Source of the DNA: Nemophila menziesii
Lineage: Eukaryota > Streptophyta > Magnoliopsida > Boraginales > Hydrophyllaceae
Length of the DNA: 64,000 nucleotides
Reading direction: 5' to 3'
Assembly (NCBI GenBank): GCA_029959085.1
Contig: JARWIR010000217.1
Span: 78,994-142,993 of the forward strand
Shown: one piece after another, positions 45,063-57,253 of the stretch
Numbering within the stretch: position 1 is the stretch's first letter
How the letters are laid out: every line of letters starts with the position of its first letter
Notes under the pieces: model-generated
Seen by the model: the letters and a program-made list of their open reading frames with translations, nothing else
Told to the model about the DNA's origin: nothing
Database searches by the model: none
Program-made: the position numbers and the translations under genes

Positions 45063-47247
45063 ATGGTAGACACTGTTGTTTCATATGCCGTGGAAAAACT
45101 TGGTGACTTTCTCATCCAGAAAGTAGTACAGCGGCAAAAGATCCAAGACGATGTAGAGTGGATGAAAACCGAGTTGGGATACATGAAAGCTTTTGTTAAA
45201 GTTGCTTGCATGAGTGGGTATCTGAAATCTCAGATCTTGCTTATGACATTGTTGATATTGTAGAAGAATTCACCAGCAAGGTAGATCGTGAAGCTTCAAA
45301 GAGTAGAATTGTTGATCGTGTGAAGAGGTATGTGTGTATCTGCAAAAAAGAAGCTAATCTTTATGATATCGGCAAAGGGTATATGATCTATCTCTCAAGA
45401 AAGACACGTATGGTATCACAACCATCACCACTTCTGCAGGTGAAGGGACTAGTAGTAGTGGTCCAGGTAACACTACTAACACGCTAAAATTGAGAAGAAC
45501 TACTTCTTATGTAGAAGAAGAACACTTTGTTGGCTTCAAAGATGTTAAAGAGATGTTGCTGAAAGAAGTTCACAAACCTGAGGAACGATGTACTGTCATT
45601 TCAATTTATGGCATGGTTGGGTTAGGTAAAATACTCTCGCTAGAAAACTTTACAATTCTGCAAATTTTTCTTGTAGGGCTTGAGTTTGTGTTTCTCAACA
45701 ATATAGCATTCAATATCTTCTTCGCATGGTTATTAAATCTTTCAAAACGGGGTGCGATAGAGAAGAATTAGAGAGGATGAACGAGGAAGATTTGGAGCGT
45801 CATCTCCGAGATTTTCTGAACGAGAAAAAATATCTTGTAGTTATTGATGATGTATGCCACAAAGAAGCTTGGGAAAGCTTGAAAAGAGCCTTTCCAGATC
45901 ATCGTAATGGTAGCAGTGTTATCATCACAACACGCAAGGAAGAGGTTGCAGAACGAGTAGATGAGAGAAGTTTTGTTCATAAACTCCGCTTTTTGAGTTC
46001 AGAAGAGAGCTGGGATCTTTTTAGTAAGAAGGTTTCACATACGTTTTCTCCTGAAATGCAAGAGACTGGGAAAGATATTGTTGAAAAATGTGGTGGTTTA
46101 CCACTTGCAATTGTTGTCCTTGGTGGCTTGTTGTCCCACAAAAAGGATTATTAAAAATGGCGCAAAGTGAAAGGCCAACTTTGGCAAAATATGAAGAAAG
46201 ATTCTATTGACATCTCTCATTTATTTACCTTTAAGCTACAATTATTTGTCTAGTGAACTTAAACAATGTTTCCTCTATATTGAAATCTTCCCTGAAGATT
46301 ATGATATATATACAAGACAACTGTCCCGGTTGTGGATAGCAGAGGGATTCATATAAGAGGTGAACGATATGGATGACATTGCTGAGAAATACTTGCATGA
46401 ACTAATTGGTCGTAGTCTTATAATAATGAAAGATAGATGGACAATCAAGATACATGATTTTCTCCGAGAACTCGTAGTTGAAAAGGCGAGGGAAAAGAGA
46501 ATGCTTGATATATATGACCCACGAGTATATAAAGGTACACATTCAAGTCCACGGAGAATAGCCATTCATACTCAAATTCAGAAATTCTTTTCAGCTGGCA
46601 TTTCCGGTGAAAAGTTACGGTCACTAGTTTTCTTTAATCCAGATAATGAAGAGCTTGATATAGGATTTCTAAACATTATATGTAAAAGATTCTATCTCCT
46701 TTGTATACTGGAGACGGATGGAGTTTCTTTTGGGAACTCTAAAAAGGGTTGTCCAATGCCTGATGCTATTGGGGGTTTGATTCACCTGAAGTTGTTGAGT
46801 CTACGCTTCAAAAATATCACCCAGCTTCCTTCTTCTATAGGCAACTTGAAAAGCTTACAAACCCTTCAAATTGCATCTGAAGATGGATCTCTTAGACTGC
46901 CTAAAGAGATATGCAAGCTCATTAACCTGAGACATTTGACTGTGTACAAGCCAAAAGGGCGTGTGAATATGACCACCCTAACCAATCTGAGAAGTCTTTA
47001 TGGGATCAGTTACAATGAATGAACCTAGGTCGATACGGCCATTCTAGTCAATCTTTCTGAAGTGCATATTGAGAAGTTTGCCCCAATTAAAGATAGAGAT
47101 TACACTCTGGATTCAGTTAGCAAATTAAAAAACCTTACAACTCTTTTCCTGTATGGAGAAACTGAATCATATCTTCCATCACTGGAACCTCTTTTTTCTT
47201 GTCCAACTCTCCAATATTTGAATTTTTTAATCATATATAATTTTTAG
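45063..47247 (+). pseudogene. CC-NBS-LRR disease-resistance gene (RPP8/RPP13-like), decayed
   Basis: It starts MVDTVVSYAVEKLGDFL, a typical coiled-coil domain. A frameshift near 45205 is followed by VSEISDLAYDIVDIVEEF. The NB-ARC domain has a P-loop (GMVGLGK, 45609-45630) with a frameshift immediately after it, kinase-2 YLVVIDDV (about 45829-45852), RNBS-B SSVIITTRKEE, GLPL CGGLPLAIVVLGG (46090-46130), RNBS-D CFLYIEIFPEDYD and an MHD-like IHDFLREL (about 46450). In-frame stops occur near 45690, at 46152-46154 and near 46350. Leucine-rich repeats (LKLLSLRFKNITQLPSSIGNL) run to about 47240, with a stop near 47020, and end abruptly in AT repeats. With at least two frameshifts and several stops it cannot make an intracellular immune receptor. 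Confidence 0.9.
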
Positions 47248-47644
47248 AAATATATATATATATATATATATATTTGTTTTTAATAATTTTGAAAACATTA
47301 ACTTCTTCTTTTTAAGACTCTTTTGTGAAGTAAGAAGTCTTTTTAAAAATATTATGTTAAATTTTAAAATTTTGGAAAAAAAAAGTTGTAAAAATGAATT
47401 AGATGGTGTGATATGGTATTGTTTATTAATAAATGTGACTAAGTATAATTTTTGTCACATCTGACAAGGAAAGTGTAAGATGTAGGAAATCCACCAATTA
47501 TTGTAGCAACTAAATGGAATACTTTACCCCCAATTGTAGGGATCCTGTTCGAAAAATAGCTATATACTACTTCATTTTTTTTTTTTCGGACACCTATATA
47601 CTACTTCATTGCTTTACACATAATTATTTGACAAAAAAAAAAAA
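47248..47644. other. Gap with (TA)n at 47250-47273
   Basis: A short TA microsatellite, then AT-rich DNA. The phrase GCTTTACACATAATTA at about 47611 recurs as GCTTTACACACAATTA at about 49325, on the far side of the Mutator-like element. Confidence 0.6.
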
Positions 47645-49315
47645 GAGATTATTACCCAAAGGGTCTTGAAATCACTACACCGTGACCTAACAAGACCGCC
47701 TCTTTTGGCTCTTCTTACTAAAGGCCACAAATAAAAATTAACACTATAGTCAAAAATCCGAATTACTTTCTTACCCCTTTTTGTTTTTTATTCTCCTATA
47801 TATACAATTTTTTATCCAGAAAAAATTAAAATCCTAAACACACATTCTCTCTCTTATCTTTCTCTCTCATTTTCTCTCCCCTAAAATTTCCGATGGGAGC
47901 TGCATAAAGCCATGGCAAATCAAATCTGAGTTTGTCGGAGAAGACTGCCGCCCCTTGTGACCGCCGAGCGAATCCGTTCGAGAAGACCGCCGCCCTCCGT
48001 CTCCGATACATTTCTGGTCTGTTTTTTCTATCCACATCCGAGATCTGATGTTCCTGTTGTTCAAGCTTCATTAATAATGGATGTGCTCGCCTGAGAAGAA
48101 TAAGAGAACCGCCGTCGATCTGGTGCGAACGGAGGAGTGAGCAGATCTAGTGCGAATCTGCTGCATAATGAAGATTTGGGGATATTTTGTAATCTTTTTG
48201 AAAATTTGGGGACTGGACATTTATTTCCTAAATGTAATTTTGCTGGTGCTATTATCAAAGCTAAACTTAATGAAGCTACACCACTAATTTTCTGTGCGGC
48301 ATTGGTGGACCTTCAAGGAGTTATTAATTTGGTAGACCTTCAAGGCGTGAGTGATGAGTAGCTATTACATTATTTTTATTTTTATCATAAATGATGGGTA
48401 TCTTTTGATCTTTACTGTTCTTGTATTCTAAAGCTTCAATTTGGATAACTTCTTTATGCTACTTTCTGTTTAATTGTATACTTTGGCTATATATTGTTTT
48501 TTTTGACGCATACTTTGGCTATATCCCAATAACTTCTTCTGCTGATTGTTGTACAATATTGAATATGGAGGAACGTAGACCTTGACTTTCCTCCCTTTAG
48601 AAAAGATGTAGATAATGTGTTTTTTTTAACTTTCCTTGCTTTACTCAACAAATAAATTGTTTTTTATTTAAGCCATTAGAGATCAATTGTATGGCTTTAA
48701 TTTGAATTCAGTTTTGTGTTATTTCGGTTTAATTAATAGACAATGCTCTAAATGCTCAGCACTTTACTGATTATACGAGAAATGCTCAGTAAATTTACTG
48801 ATTATACAAAAAACGCTCAGCAAGTTACTGAGCAAACGAGCATACTCAGTAAAGTCATTCAACAAAAAAATCTGAATACTCAGCAATTTTTTTCGATACT
48901 CAGGACTTTATTCCATACTCAGAACTTTTTCCATACTCAGAACTTTATTCCATACTCAGAACTTTATTCCATACTCAGAACTTTATTCCATACTCAGAAC
49001 TTTTTTCCATACTCAGAACTTTTTCCGGCGGTGGCCGGAGGTGGCTGGCAGTTGTAGTCGGAGCTGGAAATTATTTGATGATTAATGAAGGAGGAGAGAG
49101 AAAAAATGATAAAGGAGGAGAGAGATTAATAGTAATGGAGGAGAGAGAATAATGGTAGTGGAGGAGAGAAAAAGAATCTATTTTTTTTGTCTTATATGCA
49201 CTAGAAGGGTAGTTATGACATTGGACATTTTATTGGCCTTTTAGAAGGAGAGAGGAATTGACTAGCTCCTAAGTGGCACATTGATTTTTCTCAAGTCTCC
49301 TTGGGTAATTGACCC
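47645..49315. mobile_element. Non-autonomous Mutator-like element (MULE)
   Basis: The left end GAGATTATTACCCAAAGGGTC and the reversed right end GGGTCAATTACCCAAGGAGAC share ATTACCCAA and the following CTTGA, forming terminal inverted repeats. Nine A bases flank each side (47636-47644, 49316-49324), compatible with a 9-bp Mutator target duplication in an A-tract. The 1.67-kb interior has no transposase; its ORFs (for example 47826-48071 minus) look non-coding. It also contains 19-bp and related direct repeats (48747-49026). Confidence 0.65.
48747..49026. repeat. Short tandem repeats CATACTCAGAACTTTATTC
   Basis: About seven copies of a 19-bp unit (48893-49026), preceded by several diverged ATGCTCAG.A..TTACTGATTATAC units. 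Inside the Mutator-like element. Confidence 0.9.
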
Positions 49316-49324
49316 AAAAAAAAA

Positions 49325-50531
49325 GCTTTACACACAATTACAAAGAAAATAAATAAATCAAAAATAGCAATGTTTATCTCAAAACACAACTCCAACTCAC
49401 CGTAGCTTTACAATCCATCGGCCGTTCATGGCACCACCCCAACACAATTTCAAACTCTCTCTCTCTCTCTCACTCAATTACTCCTTCGCTGCAAAATACC
49501 ATAACCATATCGCTTGGAAGGTGTTCATTAAATGTCCCCAGAAAAACCAATCTTCATTCGAAATGGAAGTCATAGTAAACGGATTTACTATTTCAATAGT
49601 TATGGAGAACACGATGTTAAAGCTTTCAATGTTCTCCTCTCAATTTGATTAGTAAATCGCGGTTAGGTAACCAAGTCAAGTGATGCATAATCCAACACCC
49701 TTAAACTGTTAATAATTTTTCATATTCCTCATGTGATCAAGTGATAAAGCTTCAACTAAATGATCCTGATGTTTTTTTGATTACTTGGACAAGTAAAATA
49801 TGAACTCAATGATTATAATGGAAGTGCTATTTCTTATAGAGAGATTCAAAAAAGGTTTAATTTTGATTTCAAATTAGTAACTATTTATTGAATAAGTCAG
49901 ATGTGAAATTTTCTAATATGAATTTTGAAGTACTTGGTGGTGAATGCTTTTACTTGCTGGAAGAATACTTGATGAGGTTAGTGAAGATGTCGTTTTTGAG
50001 TTATTGCTCAATTAGTCCCTGTATTATGCAAAAACTGTACTATAGGAATATATAGTTGTGGTACTTGTTTATATTCTGAGAAACGAGACACGTGTTTATA
50101 GGTGGAAGTATATCATGTATTGCTACTGAAGATTCAGTAGTAATGGAGGTGAGTTAAACCTCAACTGGGACTAAATATTGTACGAAGTTGATGTATTAAG
50201 TAGTGAAAATAGGAGTATGAGGTTTAGTATTTGTTTTCTTAATGTTAATTGTTGTAATAAGCTACAAGTCACTGGAAATTGTGAATTTCTTTGTATGATA
50301 CTTTTGAAAGTAAATGTTATGAATGTAATGTTTAAATTTAACTCATAAATTTATTTGGTGGTCAGGTAAAACATTAGTTTAACCCTACATAGTACTACAA
50401 TTTATCCTTACTTGCAACGAGAACTCAAGTTGGTTGATAATGTTTGAGTACTTATGGGCTAAAACTAAAACTGAATAGATTTGTAATGCAATGAGTACGA
50501 GTGAAATTAACATTACAACCAAAAAAATAAT
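49325..50531. other. Intergenic, with an unrecognised short frame at 49428-49652
   Basis: The 74-codon plus-strand frame starts MAPPQHNFKLSLSLSLNYSF and ends LSMFSSQFD. I do not recognise it. It could be an isolated first exon, with a CT-repeat (TCTCTCTCTCTC) inside. The rest is AT-rich and featureless. Confidence 0.35.
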
Positions 50532-51105
50532 TCATAAATAAATATACTTTTTCAAGTCCTCAGAATCTTCTCCAGAAGGGTTAAGTTCATCCCAAGCTTC
50601 AATCCAAGTAACCATAGCATAAACCAACTTCAAAAAATACGGATCAATCTTCGCTAGTTTATCCTTAACTTGTTTCGCACGCTCGATATAACAATGTTGA
50701 ATCGTAGTACACTCCTTAGTAAGAGTAGTCGATTGAAAAAACGGAATAATCTCCTCTTGCCAGAATATCCCATTAAATTCCTTCTTCAAATTCACAAACG
50801 GGTTAGTCGCTTTACTATGCCAAATATACGGTAAGTCCGTTTTAATTTCGAAGCCCAAATGCTCACATATCACCTTGGTACACCAACCTGCACACATATC
50901 ATCGTATCGTATCGGTTGCCCATCACCCACCCATAAGCCCGAAATACATCGCTGGCCCGATTAACTCACGGTTGAACGCTAAATTCATACCACACATAGG
51001 GAATAGAGTACCCTTTGGGATTGTCATAACCGCATCAACAAATCTGAAAAAGGCACAAAAATTTAAGGTTAAAGTTAGTTTGTAGTTTGTTGTTTGTACT
51101 AGGTT

Positions 51106-51109
<4 letters not shown>

Positions 51110-51150
<41 letters not shown>
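51110..51150. repeat. (TA)n microsatellite at the copia insertion site
   Basis: A 40-bp TA run in intron 2 directly next to the TACAT target duplication. Confidence 0.95.
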
Positions 51151-51154
<4 letters not shown>

Positions 51155-51386
51155 TGATAAGAAGAGAAGAATTTTATTGATTTATTGTTGTGTTTACAAG
51201 TAAGTGTATTAGTATATATAGAGATCATTCCAGCTGCCTATATATACAATTACACACATAATCTACTATATCTATTCTTCTCTAACTGTTTAGATTTTTT
51301 GTAACTAACTTGCCAACTCGACAGCTGTACTCTCAAGTGGTTGAGCTGGTTGAGCTGGTTGAGCTGTATATGGTTGCAACTTATCA
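51155..51386 (-). repeat. 3' LTR of the intronic copia element
   Basis: 232 bp, ends TGATAAG/CTTATCA. The adjacent TACAT is one half of the target duplication. Confidence 0.93.
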
Positions 51387-53331
51387 TCCTCCTTCAAGTT
51401 GAGCACGGATAATAGTGGAAGCTTGGAAACAATGGATGAGAAAGGAGAAGAAGTTAAGCCTTTTGTGAGAATATCATTTCTTTGATTTTGAGATGGCACA
51501 TGATAAAGCATAAGAAGCTTAGATTTAACATGCTCTCTAACAAAGTGAAAATCTACGTCAATATGACGAATACGAGTGTGGAACACATGATTTGAAGCGA
51601 GAGCTATAGCAGAAAGATTATCACAGGCGATAGTTGGTGTATCAAACGGAATATGTAAGCACTTGAGAAAAAATATAAACCACTTCAATTCAGCAGCCAC
51701 ATAAGCTAAGGCTCGATATTCAGCCTCCGTTGAAGAACGTGAGATGGTTGACTGTTTCTTTGACCCCCAAGACACCAAGTTATTACCCAAAAATATACAA
51801 TAGCCAGTTATTGAGCGTCGATCAATTAAACAACTCGCCCAATCAGAATCAGAAAGCGCATTGAGATGAGGTTTAGAATGAGTGTAATAAAGGCCATAAT
51901 GATATGTACTTTTGATATAGGGAAGTAATCTCTTAAGAGATTCATAATCAACATTTGTTGGTCGATACATTGATTGACAAAGTTGATTCACAGCAAAGGC
52001 TATATCAGGCCTTGAAATTGTCAAATATTGAAGCGCACCATTAACACTTCGAAAAAGAAATAGATCCTCAAATGGACGAAGACCATGTTCAGAAGTAACC
52101 GAATATTCATTTAAAGCGGGTGTTGGTGATGCTTTGCAATCAATTAATCCAACTTTATGTAAAATAGATAATGCATAATTTGCTTGTGTAATAATAGTGC
52201 GATCATTAGTCTTGCACACTTCTAAACCCTGAAAATAGGATAGAACAACTAAATCCTTCATATCAAACCTCTTTTTAAGATCATTAATAATTGATGAAAT
52301 GGATATAGAATCAGCTCCAGTAATAAGGATATCATCCATGTAAACAAGCACAATTGTAAGAGATGAATCATTTCCTCGAGTGAACATAGAGTTATCAACA
52401 GAGCTCATGATAAAACCATGAGATATAAGAAAATTTGCTAACAATTGATACATGCTCGTGGTGCTTGTTTAAGACCATAGAGTGAACATTTTACTTTGCA
52501 CACATGATTGGGAAAACGTGGATCAACAAAACCAGCTAGTTGTACCATGTAAACTTCTTCATCCAACATACCATGTAAGAAAGCATTTGATACATCTAAT
52601 TGATAAATAGTCCAATTAAATGACACAGCTAATGATAGAATGACCCTTATTGTTTGATGCTTGATAACTGGACTAAATGTCTCAGTGTAGTCAATGCCAG
52701 ATTCTTCTAGAGCTTTGTAACGAGCAACATCACCATTAGCATGATAGTTTATCTTGTATATCCACTTACAAGTAATAGAATTGCTCCCAAGAGGAGGTGG
52801 AACTATTTCCCATGTTTGTTGATGCATAAGAGCTTTGTATTCTTCAACCATGGCCATATGCCAACATTGGTATTTAGAAGCCTCTTTAAAGGATGTAGGT
52901 TCAAGTAAAGATGGTTGAAGAATAAGAGATTGACACTTGTAGGAAGGACGAAGAGAACCGGTTTGTCTACGAGTGACCATTGGATGAACAAATATAGTAT
53001 TTGAAGATTGAGAAGGAGTAGTAGTGTTTATATTAGTTGAAGGCAGAGAAGAATTAATAGTGACTGTGTTATCCAAGGGAGAAGAAGAAGATGTATTATT
53101 ATGAGGTGGTGCTAGATCAAAAGGATGGGAGATGGAGTTCAAATTGATAGATGTAGTGTATAGATCAACAAATGATGTAGGTTGTGTTTCTAACTCAGGT
53201 GAAGAAGATGAAGTAAGAGATGAACCATAGGGGAATACAATTTCATCAAACTTAACATGGAGAGATATATAAGTATTTTGAGATGTTAAAGAAAAACACT
53301 TATATCCTTTAGAATATGAGCAATATTCCAA
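51305..53331 (-). pseudogene. Copia reverse transcriptase and RNase H, one frameshift
   Basis: 53331-52438 gives the linker and RT N-terminal half (WKWIYKINYHANGDV-type motif, QLDVSNAFLHGML, CSLYGLKQAPRA). A single-base loss after QAPRA moves to 52453-51305, with the catalytic LVYMDDILITG, FDMKDL and then RNase H (SDSDWASCLIDRRSITGY, STISRSSTEAEYRAL). Domain order and motifs are standard for Ty1/copia. RT here has YMDD where plant copia usually has YVDD. Confidence 0.92.
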
Positions 53332-53677
53332 GAATATCTGAGCTTAAAAATTCCCCTCCATTGCCAGACCTGAGTATCTTAAGTTTAGCCTTGAATTGTG
53401 TAGACACCATATGATAGAAAGATCTAAACACTTCAAACACTTGAGATTTGAGAGTTAAAGGATAAACCCAAGAATATCTAGTAAAATCATCAACAAATAC
53501 AATATAATATCTGAAAGAAGATGAAAAAGAAACAACTGGAGAGGGACCCTAAACATCTGTATGCACTATATAAAAAGCATTTTATGGAAGAGTTTTAGAC
53601 AAATGAAATGGTAATTTTGTGTGCCTTAGATACAATACAAGCTTTGCATTGTAAACTATAAAATTCAAGTTTAGTAT
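53332..53677 (-). pseudogene. Copia integrase, mostly deleted
   Basis: Minus-strand translation gives IVHTDV, a stop, then GPSPV, IVFVDDFTRYSWVYPL and LRSGNGGEF. These are the first part of a copia integrase core, with the usual RSDNGGEF reading RSGNGGEF. The frame then jumps to the post-integrase segment GYKCFSLTSQNTYIS, so most of the catalytic core and C-terminal domain are missing. Confidence 0.8.
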
Positions 53678-54588
53678 TTAACACACTTGACAAGGGAATA
53701 GAAGCTTGACTAGATGGATGACCAAACCTGTAATGCCAAACTTGAGCAGAAGATGAATTTGAAGAAGACACAACAGTTTAAGACAAACAAAGAGTTGATG
53801 ATGAATCTGAAGGCTTGAACACAGAAGATAACCCAAAATGTATAACCCATCTTTACAAGGGCCCTGAAACAATACACGTTTTAATTTTGAATCAACAATA
53901 CACACAGATTGAGCTATAAATACTATAGAGCAATCATTATCTTGAGTGAGTTTAGAAATTGAGAGAAGATTTAACTTGATACAAGGAACATGAAGAATGG
54001 AGTTTAGAATTAAAGAGGAATGAGAGGAAGAGATCTTACTATTACCAATGTGAGCAATGCCCAAAGGTTGCCCATTACCAACAGCTACTGAGTTATAGCC
54101 ATTATATGGTGTCGAAGATTGAATGAGAGATGCATCATGAGTAACATGACTATTAGCTCCAGAGTCAAGATACCACAGCTCAGGATTATATGCGTTTGAT
54201 TGTGAAGTTTGAGCTGTCAAAGCCATACGACTTTGTGCTTTTGGTGAAGGATATGTTGTAAAACATCACACAATTCCTGAATCTCATTGAGATAACTTTT
54301 CATAGACCTATAGTTTTTCCTAATATTGCATAATCGCATTTTGAGACCATGAACATGAGTGCGACAATGTGTAATGAATATTTCTTCTAATTTCGCCCAT
54401 ACATTATGAGCATGAGATAATCTAACTACTTGAGAGAGGATAGAAGGAATCATAGATGAATTTAGAGAGACCTTGAGTTGTTGATCAACAATCAACCACG
54501 TGGAATAAGATGTAGAAGATGGATCCGGAGCTATAGTAGAACCATTGACATGAGTGAGGTACCCATGAGCTTCAAGAACTGACTCCAT
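53678..54588 (-). pseudogene. Copia gag and protease
   Basis: On the minus strand, 54588-54217 encodes a gag of the UBN2 type (STWLIVDQQLKVSLNSSM, VWAKLEEIF). A frame change at about 54220 leads to 54226-53678, with the aspartic protease motif LWYLDSGANSHVTHD and the gag-pre-integrase start. The CCHC zinc knuckle normally between gag and protease is not visible, so part of gag appears lost. Confidence 0.87.
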
Positions 54589-54834
54589 CTAAGCTCACCA
54601 TAGAACATAGTTTGTTGAATCTATTTTAATTTGGATTAGAGAAGTCCAATTTTGTCAAAGCAGAAGTAATCCAGCTGGAATTTCTGAGTTGGATTGAATG
54701 TTTGGTGTAGAAGATGTATTTGAGGAAGACGCCATTGATGTGTAGTGCGGAAGATTTGAGCGGAGATCTGAGAAGCTATTAGAAAGACATTAATGGCGAA
54801 AAATTTGAGCTAAATCTCCTAGGCTCTGATACCA

Positions 54835-55074
54835 TGATAAGAAGAGAAGAAGAGAAGAAGAGAAGAATTTTATTGATTTGTTGTTGTGTTTACAAGTAGA
54901 GTGTATTAGTATATACAAAGATTATTACAGCTGCATATACATACAATTACATACATAATCTACTATATCTATTCTTCTCTAACTGTTTAAATTCTTTGTA
55001 ACTAACTTGCCAACTCGACAGCTGTACTCTCAAGTGGTTGAGCTGGTTGAGCTGTATATGGTTATAGCTTATCA
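54835..55074 (-). repeat. 5' LTR of the intronic copia element
   Basis: 240 bp with an expanded GAAGAGAA tract. It abuts the initiator-Met primer site at 54823-54834. Confidence 0.93.
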
Positions 55075-56046
55075 TACATTACCTAGTATTCTTTTCGTGA
55101 GGCTTGAAAAGTTGAGTTGGTGCATCGTAATCACGAATATTCAACCAAAGGCCAAGAGAAACAGCTGGAGGGGCACCTTCACGCATGCTAAAAGGGTATC
55201 CACAAACAAAATTAGTTCCATATATGTATGGATCATAGAGAGTGTTGAATAAGTAAGGAGTTGATGGGCTTAAGATATTCTTGATGTGTTGCTCAAGAGC
55301 ATTGATATCTTCTCCATATGGGGTTTTAGCTACCTATACATTAAAGTAGATGACGTATTTAATAAATATATGGTCGTAATATTAATTAATTTGGCTACAC
55401 ATTGATTAGGGTAAATCAGTCCCGAACTAAAAATTAAACCAACCCCCACAAACTTTTATTAAACCACAAAACATAACACCAAGATCCCACTTTTGAACCA
55501 CAATAAACAAAAAGGTGATCTTAAATTATACAGATACAAGACCCTCACATACAGATGTAAACTTTGACTAGTCAACTAAAATTCAAACCAAACCCTACAA
55601 AAATTTATCAATTTTAAACCCAAAATAACACCAAGATTTAATTTTCCAACATAAAAAACAAAAGGGTGTCCGTAAAATCACATAAAAGTAAAAAAACACT
55701 AGTTAACAAATCAAAAGGGTTTTAATAAAGATAAACTTACAAAGCAATCATTATCAATGGTATATATATGCTTCTTTTTCGAAACCATGTAGCCAAAGCA
55801 ACGACAAGCAGAGTCTTTATTGGAGATGCAAAAAGCTTTAGGACCCAAAATTCTGTTAATATCATTTCGATTGTAAAGCTCATAGTCAAAGCCTTGAGGG
55901 ACATTAATGACCTTTGAAGAATCACCATCTTGGACTATGATGAGAGGGTAAGATTGAAATCTCCATTGTTCCAAGAAATTAAGGTTTCGTATAGTTGGGA
56001 TTACTATATCAAGCTCATCTTTCAACAGTGGTGTTGATGCTGCCAT

Positions 56047-56511
56047 TGTATGTATGTGTTTTGGTTTAAGATCAAGAGATAGAGAGAGACTGAGTGTATG
56101 ATAAACGGTGGTGTTTGTATTTATTATATAGTGTCAGATTTACAGATGTAGTTGAATTGTATACAACTTGGTTTTTCAATGTTGGAATTTTACATAAAAG
56201 ATGTCACGATATCGTCAAGGAGTCAACTTTGTTTTTTCCCCAAAAACTTTCTATTAAAAAAAGTAAAGGTAGTTCATCCTATCCTCGTAAGTGGAGAATC
56301 GGCTTAATTAGTTTCGCTAATTTGGATGGGATAGAGCTACAATCTAATCCTAAAATATTGCCATAAGACGAGTTTTTGGTTAACCAATCAACTACCATAT
56401 TCTTCCTTCTCGATACAAAAAGAGATGGATGGATTACAAATTTCGCTAATTACTATGAATAATGTTTCTATACAAGCATGAACTATTGGAGCAAAAGGTA
56501 TATTCGATTGC
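56047..56511. other. Mutase promoter side and gap
   Basis: Apart from the TATA box listed above I see no motif or gene. Confidence 0.5.
56121..56130 (-). promoter_or_regulatory. TATA box of the mutase gene
   Basis: On the minus strand TATATAATAA lies about 75-84 bases before the ATG. It is followed by a CT-rich leader (CAGTCTCTCTCTATCTCTTG), a common plant arrangement, and would place the start site near 56095. Confidence 0.6.
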
Positions 56512-57234
56512 TTGGAATGGAACTTGTTTTTTGGGGCAATGTTAGGGGTGATTTGGAATGTGAATGAGGCTAATTTTAATGATATCCCATTCCCAACTGA
56601 AAGTTATTCGATCCGAAAAGCTAAATGGAGAGCGATAGAGTTTATAAGGGCATGGATATCACAACTAGGGAGAAGTTTAGCAGCTAGGGACAAGGTTGAA
56701 TGGGTGGGGTGGTCTAAACCCATCCGAGGTTTAAAGGTGAATGTTGACGTTAGCTTTTTCGCGCAACTAGGGATTGGTGGTGCGGGGGGGGGGGGGTGTT
56801 GTGAGAGTCAACGAGGGGATGTGGATAAGAGATTTTGCAATGGCCATTAGGTGTACTTCAATAATAGTCGCATAATTGGTTGCGATATATGAAGGTTTGA
56901 GAATGGGTATGAAGTTAGGAGTTAAAGAGTTGGTAGTGGAATGGTGGGCATAATCCAACAGGTGGGGCATATGGGAGGGTTGATAGGATATTGGGTGGGG
57001 GATATTAGAATTTTTTTTGAAGTTAGGAGGGACTTCGAGCTAAAGAACATTTATAGAGAGGCGAATAATTGCGTGGATTGGTTAGCACGATTTGGGGCGA
57101 AAAGTGTTGCTAATCGAGCAATTATTGATGACCCCCTAAATGGTATTTGGAGCGTGATGGTGAAAGATGTTTGTGAGTGGAAAGTGCCACGTAGAGTTTT
57201 TACCCCAGATTTTGAGGATTTAGCAAGCTTGTAA
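56512..57234 (+). pseudogene. LINE-type RNase H domain remnant, plus strand
   Basis: WNLFFGAMLGVIWNVNEANF is the segment before the RNase H in plant LINE-derived proteins, followed by WSKPIRGLKVNVDVSF (first catalytic Asp) and GGAG. A 12-G run (about 56785-56796) then shifts the frame. Later frames read AIYEGLRMGMKLGVKELVVE and, at 57040-57110, IYREANNCVDWLARFGA, the domain end. Frameshifts and stops make it non-functional. Confidence 0.8.
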
Positions 57235-57253
57235 TAATTTTCGTTCTTGTTTG

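Larger units (their letters stand above)
51155..55074 (-). mobile_element. Ty1/copia LTR retrotransposon inside intron 2 of the mutase gene
   Basis: LTRs at 54835-55074 (5') and 51155-51386 (3') read TGATAAG...CTTATCA. The target duplication TACAT is at 51150-51154 and 55075-55079. The primer site TGGTATCAGAGC is the complement of 54823-54834. In order on the minus strand: gag, protease, a shortened integrase, reverse transcriptase, RNase H. At 3.9 kb it is shorter than a typical copia element, because most of the integrase is deleted. The LTRs differ by several indels, including a GAAGA expansion in the 5' LTR and an extra GAGCTGGTT copy in the 3' LTR, so it is not very recent. Confidence 0.94.
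50532..56046 (-). pseudogene. UDP-arabinopyranose mutase / reversibly glycosylated polypeptide (GT75), frameshifted
   Basis: Minus-strand exons are 55741-56046 (ATG at 56046), 55083-55333 and 50532-51043. Introns keep GT...AG (GTAAGT...TATAG; GTAATG...TTCAG), and phases agree. Exon 1 reads [13 protein letters not shown] and ends at the nucleotide-sugar DXD site as TIDNDCF (TIDDDCF is usual). Exon 2 has NALEQHIKN and [15 protein letters not shown]. Exon 3 has [27 protein letters not shown] and [16 protein letters not shown] duplication (50925-50932) shifts the frame after YFGLMG and gives an immediate stop. Just beyond it, the family sequence IGRYDDMWAGW reads [10 protein letters not shown]. 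Without the 4 bases the gene would encode about 354 residues, normal for the family. The enzyme interconverts UDP-arabinopyranose and UDP-arabinofuranose for cell-wall synthesis. This copy is most likely dead. Intron 2 holds a 3.9-kb copia element. Confidence 0.9.

Noticed and set aside
47826..48361. Captured host gene inside the Mutator-like element
   Set aside because: Several short frames exist on both strands, but none shows a domain or intron structure that would support a Pack-MULE capture.
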